Assembly: GCA_964367905.1 (NCBI GenBank)
Contig: CAYIZP010000016.1
Coordinates: 1 to 58,520, forward strand
Length of the DNA stretch: 58,520 bases
Direction: 5' to 3'
From: CAUPWF01 sp964367905
Lineage (GTDB): Bacteria; Bacillota; Clostridia; Lachnospirales; Lachnospiraceae
Below are positions 16,502-26,239 of this stretch, in pieces (positions within the stretch are counted from its first letter, which is position 1; the number at the start of each line of letters is the position of its first letter). The notes below the pieces were generated by a model that saw only the letters and a program-made list of their open reading frames with translations, did no database searches and was not told the DNA's origin. The position numbers and the translations under genes are program-made.

Positions 16502-19500
16502 TTAGATGTTCTTCATCTCATCTTCATCAATGTTATTTTTAATTGGAATAATTGTACCAATTAAGATTGCACACAATACGAATATAATTGTGAAGCGATC
16601 AATTGCAAATAATGATGCAGATCCAAGTCTAGTAACATAGAACATTACAGCTATGAGTAGTACATCTACTACGATTGCAGCTATCTTGCCTCTTCTAAGT
16701 TTCTTCACATCTTCTTCATGCTCTTCTTGATAATCTTCTATCTTCGCAGCGATTGTCATCTCTTCATCATCTTCTCTTGGTTTCTTATTCGCCATCATCA
16801 CAAGGATAATTGCTAGAATAACCGATAACGCGAATGCAACACTATATTCATCAAATATAACCATATGTATGAAGTCTTGAGTGATAAATAGTAATATAAT
16901 TGCCATCACTGCTTCCACAGCTAATGCGATTGTCTTACCTTTTCGAAGTTTTGCGAATTTGTCATCTTCAATCTCATCGTATTTACGATCGAAGGCATCC
17001 CAATTCTCTTCGTCTTCATCATCTTTCTTTCTCTTCTTGATGAATGCTACATAAAGTGCCGATAGAGCAACAAATATCGTTGATAGCAAGTCGAACAGAC
17101 TCCATCTAGTTCCACCTCCAACTCCTACGAACTCTCCTACGGAAAGTGGAATTCCATTCTCCATTACAAGAACTGTTTCATATTTCTCTCCATCCACTTC
17201 GATCTCAATCTTATGTTCTCCATCTGAAAGTGTTGCAAGGAACTCTGGACTAAGAACTAAATTACCACTCTCGTCGATGCTATAGTCCTCTTCACCTAAA
17301 TCTGTACCGCCAACTGTAACTTTCTCTATTTCTTTATTCTCCACAGGTGGTTGAATATTCAACGACTCTTCTACTACATCTTCCTCCTCTTCTTCAACCT
17401 CTGGTTCATCCGCTTCTTCTGTGTCGTCTGGGGTGTCATCAACTTCCTCATCTACCACTTCTTCGATTTCTTCATCTGGTTCATCTTGAGTAGTGGTTGT
17501 TGGTGGTGGTGTCGTTGGTGGTGTCGTTGGTGGTGGTGTCGTTGTTTCTCCACCTCCATCTCCTGTCTCTGGTGTTGGATCTGGTGTTGTAACTTCTGGT
17601 TCCCAATATGGATATAGGATTACATCTTTCTCCACTGGTGTTCCTTCTTTTTCTGAAGTACTTGGATCATCAAATTCCCATACTTGTCCGCCGCCGTTTG
17701 GTTCAGTTGTCCACTTATCTGGTTCTCCCTTACCTGTCATTGGATTATTATCATCTGGAAGAGTTACTGTATCTTTGTCTAGAATGTCATCCTTGGTTTC
17801 ATGAATATCTCCACCCGATTCTCCATCCTTGTCAAATTCCACCTTATGCTCCCAATATGGATATAGAGTAACATCTTCTTCTACTGGAGTTCCTTCATCT
17901 TCTGGAGTATCTGGGTCATCAAATTTCCACTCTTCTCCTTCTCCATTTGGCAAAGTTGTCCACTTATCAGGCTCTCCTTTATCTGGCATTGGAGCGTTAT
18001 CTGTTGGAAGGGTTACCGTTCCTTTATCTGGAATATTATCCTTGGTTTCATGGATTGTTCCACCTAGTGTTCCATCTTCATCAAACTCTACCTTGTGCAC
18101 TGGTTTCGGGTATGGATGAGTGGTTCCACTTTCATCCAACTTCCATACTGCATACAAAGTAACAGTTCCACCATCCTCATTAGTTAAGTTGGTCACACTT
18201 TCTTTATCTGTGTATTCTACTCCACCACCTTCTGTTGTTGACCATCCCGTAAAGACATAATCTACTTTTGTGAAAGTGTTTGTGTCTAAGTTTTCTGGTA
18301 CTCCATATTCCATTTGTTGATTTAACATAGTTCCTGTACCAGTATTTGCATTAAATTGAATTTCATAGGTTTTTATATACTTATATGTGTAAGTAATTTC
18401 TTCCTTTGTATACACAATACTTCCTGTTGGCTCATCACTTGTCCATTTACCGGTTGAAAATCCTTTATCCGGTGTACTTGTTTGTTGAGAAAACGTTGCC
18501 GTTGCATCTGCATCATCGGATGGTTCTCCACTTTTATCAACAAAGGTTACCACTTCACTTACACTGTCATCCGATTCACTATCCCATGTACCACCAGTAA
18601 CCTCATGATGTACTGTTGTTTGATACTTATCTGGAATTCCATCTCCTAATGTTGTAGGGGCTATATCTTTGTCTATGTCTACTAATACATCTTTTTCCCA
18701 TACTGCATACAAGGTAACAGTTTCACCATTCACATCCGTTAGATTAATCACACTTTCTTTATCTGTGTATTCTACGTCTTCACTAACTGTTGTTGACCAA
18801 CCCATAAAGACATGATCTACTTTTATAAATTTGTTTTCACCCAAGTTTTCTGGTATTCCATATTCCATTTCTTGATTTGTCATAGTTCCTGTACCAGTAT
18901 TTGCATCGAATTCAACTTCATAAGTAAGATTTTTTAGTACAGGATATAATACTGTATTTTTAGTTAGTTTCGTATCATCTGTTGTATTACCATCATCCTT
19001 GAAGTTCCAACGTACACTATCTATAGTCGGTGGATTCTCTGTTGTCCATCCTAACAATACTTTTCCTTCTGGAGTGGTAAATTTCTCCGTCTCTTCTATA
19101 GTTGAATTCTTATCCCTATCTAGATAGGTATCAATTGTTGTAGAATTATTACTATCTTTAAATGTTACTGTTACTTTACCCTCTAGTGTTGTATGAATTA
19201 CTGGATAAAGTATAATATCTTTTTCAACTGTATTAGTTTCAAAGTCCCAGAATTCATCTGTTTCTGTAGAAGTCGTAGTAAAATTATCTGACCATCCCAC
19301 AATCACTTGGTCATCATTCAATTCTGGCAGTGTGGATGGTGCTTCAGTTTTATCAACTGTTGATCCACCAGTCACATCTGTAAGCACCTTTGGTGCTGTT
19401 CCTGCATCAGGAGTAGTATCTTGGAATGTTACTGTGAATTTCTTCGGAATGACAAGACCAATATCAACCATTCCATTATCAATATCTTCTGGTTTCAAAT

Positions 19501-22500
19501 TCCCACTACCACTTACAGGACTTAATCCACTGAGAATATTAGCATAAAATTTTATTCCTTCTTCTGAGTAATTATTATTACCATCTAGTGTGCCTGTTGT
19601 TGGCAAACTCGTTGAATAAGTTAATTCTCGCTCGTTTTCTGGCACAAATGTTAATACATATTCCGCCCCTTGAGGCTTCACTAGGATTGTATATTTCCCT
19701 GTTTCTTCATCATAGGTAATATTAGACGCTTGCACCTCATTGTCGCCTAATTTTACTGTCGCACCATCAAACTCTTTTTTTGTTAAATATCTATCTACGC
19801 TTTCATAGAATCCATTATCAACCTCATCTTTTTCGGCAAAAGCCATACCTGACATTTCATACCACTTGAATTTATAAAGAACTTCAGATGGATTCTGCGG
19901 TTCGAAGGAATCTCCATCCTCTTCGATTGCTTTAAATGTCACTGTAACACCAGATGTATATCCGTTTGTTCCATTCTCATACACGCCAGTTTCACTAGCT
20001 TTGATTGGTATTGATAGATTTTTTGAAGCTAACTTAACATCTGCTGCATCGCCTTCAAGTATATCACTTTGTGGTAAATCATGAACAGTAATCGTAGCTG
20101 ATTTCGCTTGACTTACATCAGTTGTAGGATTTCCACTCGTGTCTTTATATATAACAGTTGCTCCTAAACCTTTCCAATCGTTAGGTAAAGATTCTAAGAC
20201 ATTTCCATCAAATCTTAAATCCATATCATCATCTGGAAGGGTAATCGTTAAATTATACTCTTCATATTTTGTTAGTCTGGATGCTGTTACTTCAACAAAT
20301 AAATCGTCCGATTCATGTGCATAATATTCTACGGTAGCTTTTGTATTCTCACCTTCTGGAATTTGCCCTAGAATATTTTCTACTTTTGGATAGGCTATTA
20401 CAGTTGTGAACACAGAACCATATATACTAATTTTAAAATCTTCTAAATCTTTACTATTTGTTGCTACTATCTGCACCAAACGTCCAAACTCAATGTCAAG
20501 ATGATTAAGCGGATCCCCATAAAATGTTATGTCGCTTGCATTTGTAAGATTTGGAAATGATATAGCACTCGTATCACCTAATTTAAAATCTACAAAAGAT
20601 GTATCTTCATCTGATGCAGCTAGAATTGGACCTAAATCTATGTAGCCATCTGTAAACAGTGGAACTAGCGCATCTCTATTCCCCTTTACACGGAAATCGG
20701 TTAGTTTAAACTCTATGTCAGCTGTGTTCCCCAATCCTGTTATGTCATACTTAAGCCATGTCTCAGTTCCATCTGTCGCACGAGTATTTGGCATAACATT
20801 GAGCTGTGTTATTTTGGTATTTGCACCTATGTATTCAAAGTCCGCATCATTTAACTTCAAATATACTGCTGAACCTTTTGGAAATAAAACACCATGCATA
20901 TCGAATCCAGCATTATATTGGATATTAATAGCATCTGGTCTGTCAGTAACATCATCTGAATACTCAAGCTCCTTCGAGTTAACAATTGCTTGATCTGGTA
21001 TATCATGTGTTACTGTAATTAGTGGCTTATGAGTCACTTCTGTTGCTTCGTATTTGAAATATGCTTCATCCTTCGGTATTTGCAACTTACCATTATCAGC
21101 AGTAAACTGAACTTTAAGCTCTCCCCTATAAACCTTTGGATCGCTAGTACTAGATAACCCAAGCTCCTCTGGTGATAATCTATCTGCACCATAAGTAAAA
21201 TCCATCCATCTATAGTATGCTTTTGTTTCAGCATCTGATGCAGTTATTTCTCCAATATATTCCATCTTATCAATAGTAAAATATAGACTTGTTAATGTTT
21301 CACCTTCTGCTATCTCCACCTCCATATTATTCTGATATCCCCCTGTGCCTGTTAAAAGCACTTTTGTTTTTTCTTCCGGATTTTCTTTTGTAGTATAATG
21401 CATTACCACTTCTGCACCTTCATGTAAGATTACATGTCGCGGATCCATAAAGATTGAAACCATATTAATTAGTTCTATATGAGATGTAGCATCAGAAATC
21501 ACATCAACTCTTGCATTTTCATATACAATAGAATGGGTTGGTGCGCTAGGGTTTTCAGCATATAAGTACATTCCCCCAACGCTATTATTGTTTAATTTAT
21601 ATGGATTAGACTCTGTAACCCCAACATTTTGATTCTCGAGTTCAAAAATTATACTATCTGTTGGTGTTCCTTTAGCTTTGAAAACCCAAGTTGCATCCAA
21701 ATCATCATCATCTTTCCCTGTGATTCTCATTCCAGTACTATCTGTCAAATATATATCACAAGAAACTGCATGCTGCTCTCCCTTACGTTCGTAATCTTCT
21801 GGAAAAGCACCTATAAATGTAACATCTTGAGAATATGTACTGCTGCTCCCATATCCAAACCCTTTTTCATCTGGAATATGAAGTACTACATGTGTAGCTT
21901 CACTTGAAATATCATTTATTTCTAAGTCAGCTCCTATTTCTAATGTACCTTCACTTAATTTTGTCTCACCTTGATAAACTTCGTATTTATCATACATCAA
22001 AACTCGACTGTAAGAATGATCTATTTTTAGATCTGTAACTACAAAGCCATTTGGCATTGGTATGGTCAATGTTCCTCCTATATACTTCTCAGCAAGAACA
22101 TTATTATCAAAGTCATCCGAATCTTCACTAGGTGTCGAATTTCTGATATCAAATGTTAATTTTTTGGTATGATCAAATATTTCAACTTCACCTTCTTCCG
22201 ATGTACTACCTGTATAAACTTTCATAAAATCAACATATGTATAGTCTGGAATATTAATCACTATCTCTTTATCAAATGTATAGGTCTTAGACTTATTACC
22301 GCTTGGAGTATAGATATCATATTTAATCGTTGATGAGCTCCCACCAGGTGCTGTGTAATACTCTGGATTTCCCTCATTTGAAATTTCTCCTATATCAAAT
22401 TCCCCCGTGTAGGCATATTGTGTAAAGTATATTGATGTTTTTGCCATAGTCAACGTTCTATATAAGTAAGGAGTTACACCTGCCGCTTCAATCAATGAAC

Positions 22501-24349
22501 CTTCCATAATATCTGCTTGGTCACTCGTTAGATTGGTATAATATGACCAATGTCTACCACCATTTGTATTTGTATCCTGTACTGTTCTACCATAATATGT
22601 TCCACCATTAAAATCACTTTCATCATGCAAATACCCTATTTCCCCTTGAGTCATGGAATTCTCCAAAGTCCCTGCTGGATAACCTCTTAGTGTAAAGTCT
22701 GTTGGAACGGCATGCTGATAGACAAAGTTTCCAATCGGTGCATGATCCTCGGTGTTAAGTGATGTTCTTAATGAAAAACTCTTTTCTGTCAAGTACCCTG
22801 TTGCATCTTTAAAGTATACCATGCCATTTGGTGCTAACCAAAGTCCACCAATTCCATTATTCTCATCTTTCGTTCTATATGGATCTAAATTATTATATAC
22901 CGTACCTGATGCATCTACTACTTCTGTTTTTCCAACCAAGCTATAATCATCAACTACTGTAGTGGAAATATCAAGTTTATGCTCTTTTTCGTATTTATTT
23001 GTTGTACTACCATCATTGTATTCCACAAGTACACCAAACTTTGGTGCTACTGTACTATTTAACAATGTATATCCAATTGCTCCGGCTACTGTACTAATCA
23101 CACCCCCACTCGAATTATAATAACTAGTATATTCATGACCTGGTGCCATACTCAATCTAATATCTACACTACCAGCTATAGCAGCTTGCGAAGTGGTGGT
23201 ATAAATAACTTTCGTTTTATCAGTACCATTTTGATCATAAGCTACAGTAAAAGGATCCATTGTAGTCGGTTTACTTATTTCAAAGGGAAAATCAACTATA
23301 TTATAAGGGTTGATATCAATTGAAAAAGTTCTAGCCACTTCACTTGTAATCGCACTACCACTAACTTTAACGGTATATCCATTATCAGTTCCCAAGTCAG
23401 TCGTATATTTCCAAAGATTAGTTTCTAGTGCACTTTCATCATAAACTGGTATATTACTGGTAACAACTAATGGTTCATCTGCTACTGGCGTAGGTTCTCC
23501 ACCAGCACTTGTTGGCATTGGTGCATGTCCATCTGCATTCTCAGCTGCTTTTTCTACTACAACTTCTATAACAGGAAGTTCTACATCTGTTCCTAATTCA
23601 TATCCTTCTGTTAATACAGCTGTATAAGTATATTTGCCTTCGATCGTCACATCAAAAGTACTATCAGTTGCCCAAGTAATATCGATATCTTTTGCTTCAC
23701 TCTCGCCTTCTAGCGTTACATTTAATGTATTTGGAAACATTGGTGTAGCATCACTATTTAATTCAATGCTTTGTGTTGTAACAGCTTCATCTAACGCTGT
23801 AAAACTCGTCACCTTCAATGCTTTCTTATCCTCTTCGCCTTCACCTGGCGGATTCTCCGCTGGTGAATTCGTAATTGGATCCACTGCTTTTGGCGTTACC
23901 ATTACAGTAATCGTTGGTAATACAACACCATCTTGTACTGCGTATGCAGAACCTTCTGCTAGTGCTGACTGGTAGATATAAGTTCCTTCTGTTGCAATAT
24001 CAAAATCTGGGGTAGATGCCCAATCCACATCAACCTCTATCGCCGAGTCATCTTCTAGGGTAGCCCCTATCTTCGTTGGAAGATTCAGGGTCTCTGTAGC
24101 ATTCACCTCTATTGATTGACTACTAATCTCCTCACTAAGTGAATCGAATTTAGCGATTACTGTGGATGGTTGTTGTTCCCCCATCTCATCGATTCCATCC
24201 ACCACAGGTGGTTCTGCTGATGTTGCGCTTACAAACATTGGCTGTACAACCACACTACATAGTAGTGTTGCCGACAACATCGTTGCGACAATTTTTCTTT
24301 TTACATATCTTACTTTTTTCTTAGTAGCAAGCCTCATATGTACTTTCAT
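16502..24349 (-). CDS. Giant (2615-residue) secreted surface protein with Ig-like and InlB-type repeats and a multi-helix C-terminal anchor
   Basis: A probable adhesin or cell-wall-spanning protein. A signal peptide spans about residues 1-43 (KKKVRYVKRKIVATMLSATL, ending near VSATSA). Two Ig-like (Big-type) modules of about 90 residues, near 65-160 and 185-275, share the pattern W-A-T/S then EGxYxYxxxLxEG. A long beta-rich middle of unknown folds extends to about 1700. Two InlB B-repeat/Flg_new-like units lie near 1804-1884 and 1993-2071 (VEFDANTGTGTM, FMGWSTT, VTLYAVW). Two HKVEFD repeats follow (about 2084-2251), then a Pro/Thr linker and an acidic linker. There is no LPXTG. Instead one membrane helix at about 2415 is followed by two copies of a two-helix unit. 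ATG has a GATAGGAGGAAAG site. It converges on the c-di-GMP genes. Confidence 0.82.
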   Translation of the reverse strand: MKVHMRLATKKKVRYVKRKIVATMLSATLLCSVVVQPMFVSATSAEPPVVDGIDEMGEQQPSTVIAKFDSLSEEISSQSIEVNATETLNLPTKIGATLEDDSAIEVDVDWASTPDFDIATEGTYIYQSALAEGSAYAVQDGVVLPTITVMVTPKAVDPITNSPAENPPGEGEEDKKALKVTSFTALDEAVTTQSIELNSDATPMFPNTLNVTLEGESEAKDIDITWATDSTFDVTIEGKYTYTAVLTEGYELGTDVELPVIEVVVEKAAENADGHAPMPTSAGGEPTPVADEPLVVTSNIPVYDESALETNLWKYTTDLGTDNGYTVKVSGSAITSEVARTFSIDINPYNIVDFPFEISKPTTMDPFTVAYDQNGTDKTKVIYTTTSQAAIAGSVDIRLSMAPGHEYTSYYNSSGGVISTVAGAIGYTLLNSTVAPKFGVLVEYNDGSTTNKYEKEHKLDISTTVVDDYSLVGKTEVVDASGTVYNNLDPYRTKDENNGIGGLWLAPNGMVYFKDATGYLTEKSFSLRTSLNTEDHAPIGNFVYQHAVPTDFTLRGYPAGTLENSMTQGEIGYLHDESDFNGGTYYGRTVQDTNTNGGRHWSYYTNLTSDQADIMEGSLIEAAGVTPYLYRTLTMAKTSIYFTQYAYTGEFDIGEISNEGNPEYYTAPGGSSSTIKYDIYTPSGNKSKTYTFDKEIVINIPDYTYVDFMKVYTGSTSEEGEVEIFDHTKKLTFDIRNSTPSEDSDDFDNNVLAEKYIGGTLTIPMPNGFVVTDLKIDHSYSRVLMYDKYEVYQGETKLSEGTLEIGADLEINDISSEATHVVLHIPDEKGFGYGSSSTYSQDVTFIGAFPEDYERKGEQHAVSCDIYLTDSTGMRITGKDDDDLDATWVFKAKGTPTDSIIFELENQNVGVTESNPYKLNNNSVGGMYLYAENPSAPTHSIVYENARVDVISDATSHIELINMVSIFMDPRHVILHEGAEVVMHYTTKENPEEKTKVLLTGTGGYQNNMEVEIAEGETLTSLYFTIDKMEYIGEITASDAETKAYYRWMDFTYGADRLSPEELGLSSTSDPKVYRGELKVQFTADNGKLQIPKDEAYFKYEATEVTHKPLITVTHDIPDQAIVNSKELEYSDDVTDRPDAINIQYNAGFDMHGVLFPKGSAVYLKLNDADFEYIGANTKITQLNVMPNTRATDGTETWLKYDITGLGNTADIEFKLTDFRVKGNRDALVPLFTDGYIDLGPILAASDEDTSFVDFKLGDTSAISFPNLTNASDITFYGDPLNHLDIEFGRLVQIVATNSKDLEDFKISIYGSVFTTVIAYPKVENILGQIPEGENTKATVEYYAHESDDLFVEVTASRLTKYEEYNLTITLPDDDMDLRFDGNVLESLPNDWKGLGATVIYKDTSGNPTTDVSQAKSATITVHDLPQSDILEGDAADVKLASKNLSIPIKASETGVYENGTNGYTSGVTVTFKAIEEDGDSFEPQNPSEVLYKFKWYEMSGMAFAEKDEVDNGFYESVDRYLTKKEFDGATVKLGDNEVQASNITYDEETGKYTILVKPQGAEYVLTFVPENERELTYSTSLPTTGTLDGNNNYSEEGIKFYANILSGLSPVSGSGNLKPEDIDNGMVDIGLVIPKKFTVTFQDTTPDAGTAPKVLTDVTGGSTVDKTEAPSTLPELNDDQVIVGWSDNFTTTSTETDEFWDFETNTVEKDIILYPVIHTTLEGKVTVTFKDSNNSTTIDTYLDRDKNSTIEETEKFTTPEGKVLLGWTTENPPTIDSVRWNFKDDGNTTDDTKLTKNTVLYPVLKNLTYEVEFDANTGTGTMTNQEMEYGIPENLGENKFIKVDHVFMGWSTTVSEDVEYTDKESVINLTDVNGETVTLYAVWEKDVLVDIDKDIAPTTLGDGIPDKYQTTVHHEVTGGTWDSESDDSVSEVVTFVDKSGEPSDDADATATFSQQTSTPDKGFSTGKWTSDEPTGSIVYTKEEITYTYKYIKTYEIQFNANTGTGTMLNQQMEYGVPENLDTNTFTKVDYVFTGWSTTEGGGVEYTDKESVTNLTNEDGGTVTLYAVWKLDESGTTHPYPKPVHKVEFDEDGTLGGTIHETKDNIPDKGTVTLPTDNAPMPDKGEPDKWTTLPNGEGEEWKFDDPDTPEDEGTPVEEDVTLYPYWEHKVEFDKDGESGGDIHETKDDILDKDTVTLPDDNNPMTGKGEPDKWTTEPNGGGQVWEFDDPSTSEKEGTPVEKDVILYPYWEPEVTTPDPTPETGDGGGETTTPPPTTPPTTPPPTTTTQDEPDEEIEEVVDEEVDDTPDDTEEADEPEVEEEEEDVVEESLNIQPPVENKEIEKVTVGGTDLGEEDYSIDESGNLVLSPEFLATLSDGEHKIEIEVDGEKYETVLVMENGIPLSVGEFVGVGGGTRWSLFDLLSTIFVALSALYVAFIKKRKKDDEDEENWDAFDRKYDEIEDDKFAKLRKGKTIALAVEAVMAIILLFITQDFIHMVIFDEYSVAFALSVILAIILVMMANKKPREDDEEMTIAAKIEDYQEEHEEDVKKLRRGKIAAIVVDVLLIAVMFYVTRLGSASLFAIDRFTIIFVLCAILIGTIIPIKNNIDEDEMKNI
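16505..17000 (-). repeat. Duplicated two-helix membrane module at the C-terminus of the giant surface protein
   Basis: Both copies begin with a basic motif, KLRKGKTIALAVEA in the first and KLRRGKIAAIVVD in the second. Each has two hydrophobic helices separated by a short loop with an acidic-aromatic pair (FDEYS / AIDRFT). Each ends with an acidic patch (REDDEEM / NIDEDEM). The match is at protein level and modest at DNA level, so the duplication is not recent. Confidence 0.65.
17596..18935 (-). repeat. Two pairs of in-frame repeats in the giant surface protein
   Basis: Units encoding xEIQFNANTGTGTM...LYAVW occur at about 18697-18935 and 18135-18370 (about 80 codons each, separated by about 110 codons). 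Units encoding HKVEFD...LYPYWE occur directly in tandem at about 17845-18096 and 17596-17844 (about 83 codons each). Members of each pair are clearly similar at DNA level, consistent with fairly recent duplication. Confidence 0.8.
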
Positions 24350-24610
24350 TTCTTTCCTCCTATCTTAAATTCTCAACTCATTATTTATTCCCACAATATA
24401 TGAATGTCTCCTTAGTCATTTTAATATTTTCGGGATCTATGCTATAACTTAATTTGATTTTATCATAGGCGTTTTTTCATTACAAACCGTCATCAAATGA
24501 AATAAGAGAATGTTAAGTAAAACTTATTACAAACATAAAGTCTGCCAATAAAAAATTGTCTTGGATTGTCTTGATACATATAAAACGACTAATTTCATAT
24601 ATATCAAAAA
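24350..24610 (-). promoter_or_regulatory. Upstream region of the giant surface protein gene, with candidate promoter
   Basis: No gene is seen here. On the minus strand TTGTAA (24485-24480), a 17-base spacer and TAAAAT (24462-24457) form a plausible promoter, with a TG dinucleotide one base before the -10. This leaves a leader of about 100 bases. I looked for the conserved core of a c-di-GMP-I riboswitch and did not find it. Confidence 0.5.
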
Positions 24611-24643
24611 CAGGCAATGAAATGTCATACATTTCATTGCCTG
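24611..24643 (-). terminator. Terminator downstream of the HD-domain gene
   Basis: CAGGCAATGAAATG (24611-24624) pairs with CATTTCATTGCCTG in a long stem with a tiny loop. On the minus strand a TTTTTG run follows; on the plus strand a T-run follows a few bases on. It lies 9 bases past the stop of the HD gene. Confidence 0.85.
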
Positions 24644-24651
24644 TAGATTTT

Positions 24652-25227
24652 TTATAATTCACCCTTTAATCCAATCGATTCTGCCGAATCTTTCATCCCT
24701 TCAATTGTCATATTAATTACATCATCTAGTTCCATCCCCAACATCTCACACCCCTTACGCACAGTATCTCTATCGACACCTGCTGCGAATCGTTTATCCT
24801 TGAACTTTTTCTTCACTGATTTCAACTCTAAGTCTAGGATACTCTTCGACGGACGCATCAGACAAGTTGCATTAATCAACCCTGTCAGCTCGTCGATAGT
24901 GAATAACACCTTCTCCATCAGACTCTCTGGTTCTACCTCTGTACAGATTCCGTAGGCATGACTGTTCATTGCATGGATATAGAATTCATCTATCCCTTTT
25001 CCTCTTAGAATCTCCTCACCCTTTCTGCAGTGTTCTTCTGGATACATCTCATAATCGATATCATGAATTAATCCAACCACACCCCATACTTCTTGATCTT
25101 CTCCATTCGCCTTCGCGAATCCACGCATTGCAGCCTCAACAGCCAATGCATGATTCTGCAAGGCGGGCGTCTTCACATATTCTGTCAATAATACCCACGC
25201 TGCTTCTCTTGATAACACTTTTTCCAT
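24652..25227 (-). CDS. HD-domain metal-dependent hydrolase
   Basis: 191 residues of the HD superfamily. The expected metal ligands are seen: NHALAVEAAMRGFA supplies the first His, VVGLIHDIDYEMYPEEH the HD pair, and a later HAMNSHAYG segment a further His. The protein is soluble, with no transmembrane helix or fused domain. Similar small HD proteins are widespread in Clostridia and are usually annotated as predicted hydrolases without a known substrate. ATG at 25227 has an AAAGAGGT site. It appears monocistronic, ending at the hairpin at 24611-24643. Confidence 0.8.
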   Translation of the reverse strand: MEKVLSREAAWVLLTEYVKTPALQNHALAVEAAMRGFAKANGEDQEVWGVVGLIHDIDYEMYPEEHCRKGEEILRGKGIDEFYIHAMNSHAYGICTEVEPESLMEKVLFTIDELTGLINATCLMRPSKSILDLELKSVKKKFKDKRFAAGVDRDTVRKGCEMLGMELDDVINMTIEGMKDSAESIGLKGEL

Positions 25228-25263
25228 CCATTACCTCTTTCTCATTCCGTCTTGCTTATCCTA

Positions 25264-25992
25264 TTATTCTATCGTTAATTTCTTGATATGACCACTCATT
25301 ACCAACTGATCATATATACTCTGGGCACTGCCTTCTCCTTGCTGCGCATCAAGAATACGATAGACTTCAGCAACTATTTCCATATCACATCCAAAAATCT
25401 TAGCTCCCACTTCAGCAGAAAGCTCCTTGTGGTTTGCAATAATCAATTGCAATAAACGCAACTGACTCCCTTCTTCTCGCCCTTCTTCTCGCCCTTCTTC
25501 TCGTCCCTGCCTCAACAGATCACAATTATGTGCATATAAAGACATATGCTCTCGCCTCCATTCTGCATTCTCTTTTACTTTTTTCATCTCTTCGTCGAGT
25601 TTTCTTGCGAACTCGCTATCTATACTTCCATCTTTTACATACTTTAGAAATGCTTCTAATTCTTCCCCTATACCATCATTGATATTACTTGCATTCAAGA
25701 ATATCTTNNNNNNNNNNNNNNNNNNNNNNNNNNNNNNNNNNNNNNNNNNNNNNNNNNNNNNNNNNNNNNNNNNNNNNNNNNNNNNNNNNNNNNNNNNNNN
25801 NNNNNNNTTTTCTGTCTCCTTGTAAACAATCTTTCGAATCTTTACACGTAGAACTACTTCTAATAACTCCTTGCACAATTCGGTATTTTTCATGATGTGC
25901 TTGAACAATAAACTATTGGTAATTCGAACAGCTTCTAGGTCGGCTTCCTTAGTTCTCTTTGATTTCTGATTCTCATCTGCAATCTTTGTCAT
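25264..25992 (-). CDS. Rpn-family recombination-promoting nuclease / PD-(D/E)XK transposase-like protein, interrupted by an assembly gap
   Basis: The N-terminus (TNSLLFKHIMKNTELCKELL, then VVLRVKIRKIVYKETE) and the C-terminal part, with a GREEGREEGREEG tract and a KEL-rich helix, match the Rpn family (PD-(D/E)XK nuclease, often labelled transposase_31). A run of 100 Ns at 25708-25807 removes the nuclease core, so neither length nor integrity can be judged. The Ns happen to keep the frame. The REEG tract is encoded by three near-identical 12-base units (about 25473-25506), a common feature of this family. The start has an AAGGAGGAGA site. These genes tend to be multicopy, which may explain why the assembly broke here. 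Confidence 0.75.
   Translation of the reverse strand: MTKIADENQKSKRTKEADLEAVRITNSLLFKHIMKNTELCKELLEVVLRVKIRKIVYKETEXXXXXXXXXXXXXXXXXXXXXXXXXXXXXXXXXXKIFLNASNINDGIGEELEAFLKYVKDGSIDSEFARKLDEEMKKVKENAEWRREHMSLYAHNCDLLRQGREEGREEGREEGSQLRLLQLIIANHKELSAEVGAKIFGCDMEIVAEVYRILDAQQGEGSAQSIYDQLVMSGHIKKLTIE
25708..25807. other. Assembly gap (100 Ns)
   Basis: Exactly 100 undetermined bases; the round number is the convention for a gap of unknown size. It falls inside the Rpn-family gene. Confidence 0.99.
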
Positions 25993-26239
25993 AAGTCTCC
26001 TCCTTATTCAATTGTGCTGCAAGGAGAATTTATTTCGAATTCAGAAATCATTGACAAATGCATCAATTCTAACATTTTCAGACTCCTTGCTCTACTATGG
26101 GGTTTCAAGCATGAAGTTACTGAATAGTATGACACCACGTAAAAGTGGCAAAGAATTGGTACTCTTATTGAACTTGTATGCTTATCATCATCATAACATG
26201 AGTTCACAATGATGACAAGCCAAAATATTATGATACCAA

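Noticed and set aside
17493..18119. Plus-strand open frames of about 90-100 codons antisense to the giant surface protein
   Set aside because: They mirror the Pro/Thr and HKVEFD repeats of the real gene, have biased low-complexity composition and no ribosome binding sites.
24350..24650. Possible c-di-GMP riboswitch upstream of the giant surface protein gene
   Set aside because: The conserved aptamer core and tetraloop receptor pattern were not found; only a plain promoter and leader are seen.
26004..26212. Overlapping open frames on both strands (66-67 codons) between the ABC permease and the Rpn gene
   Set aside because: Neither has a ribosome binding site or recognisable family. The plus frame has a faintly protein-like stretch but nothing I can identify.
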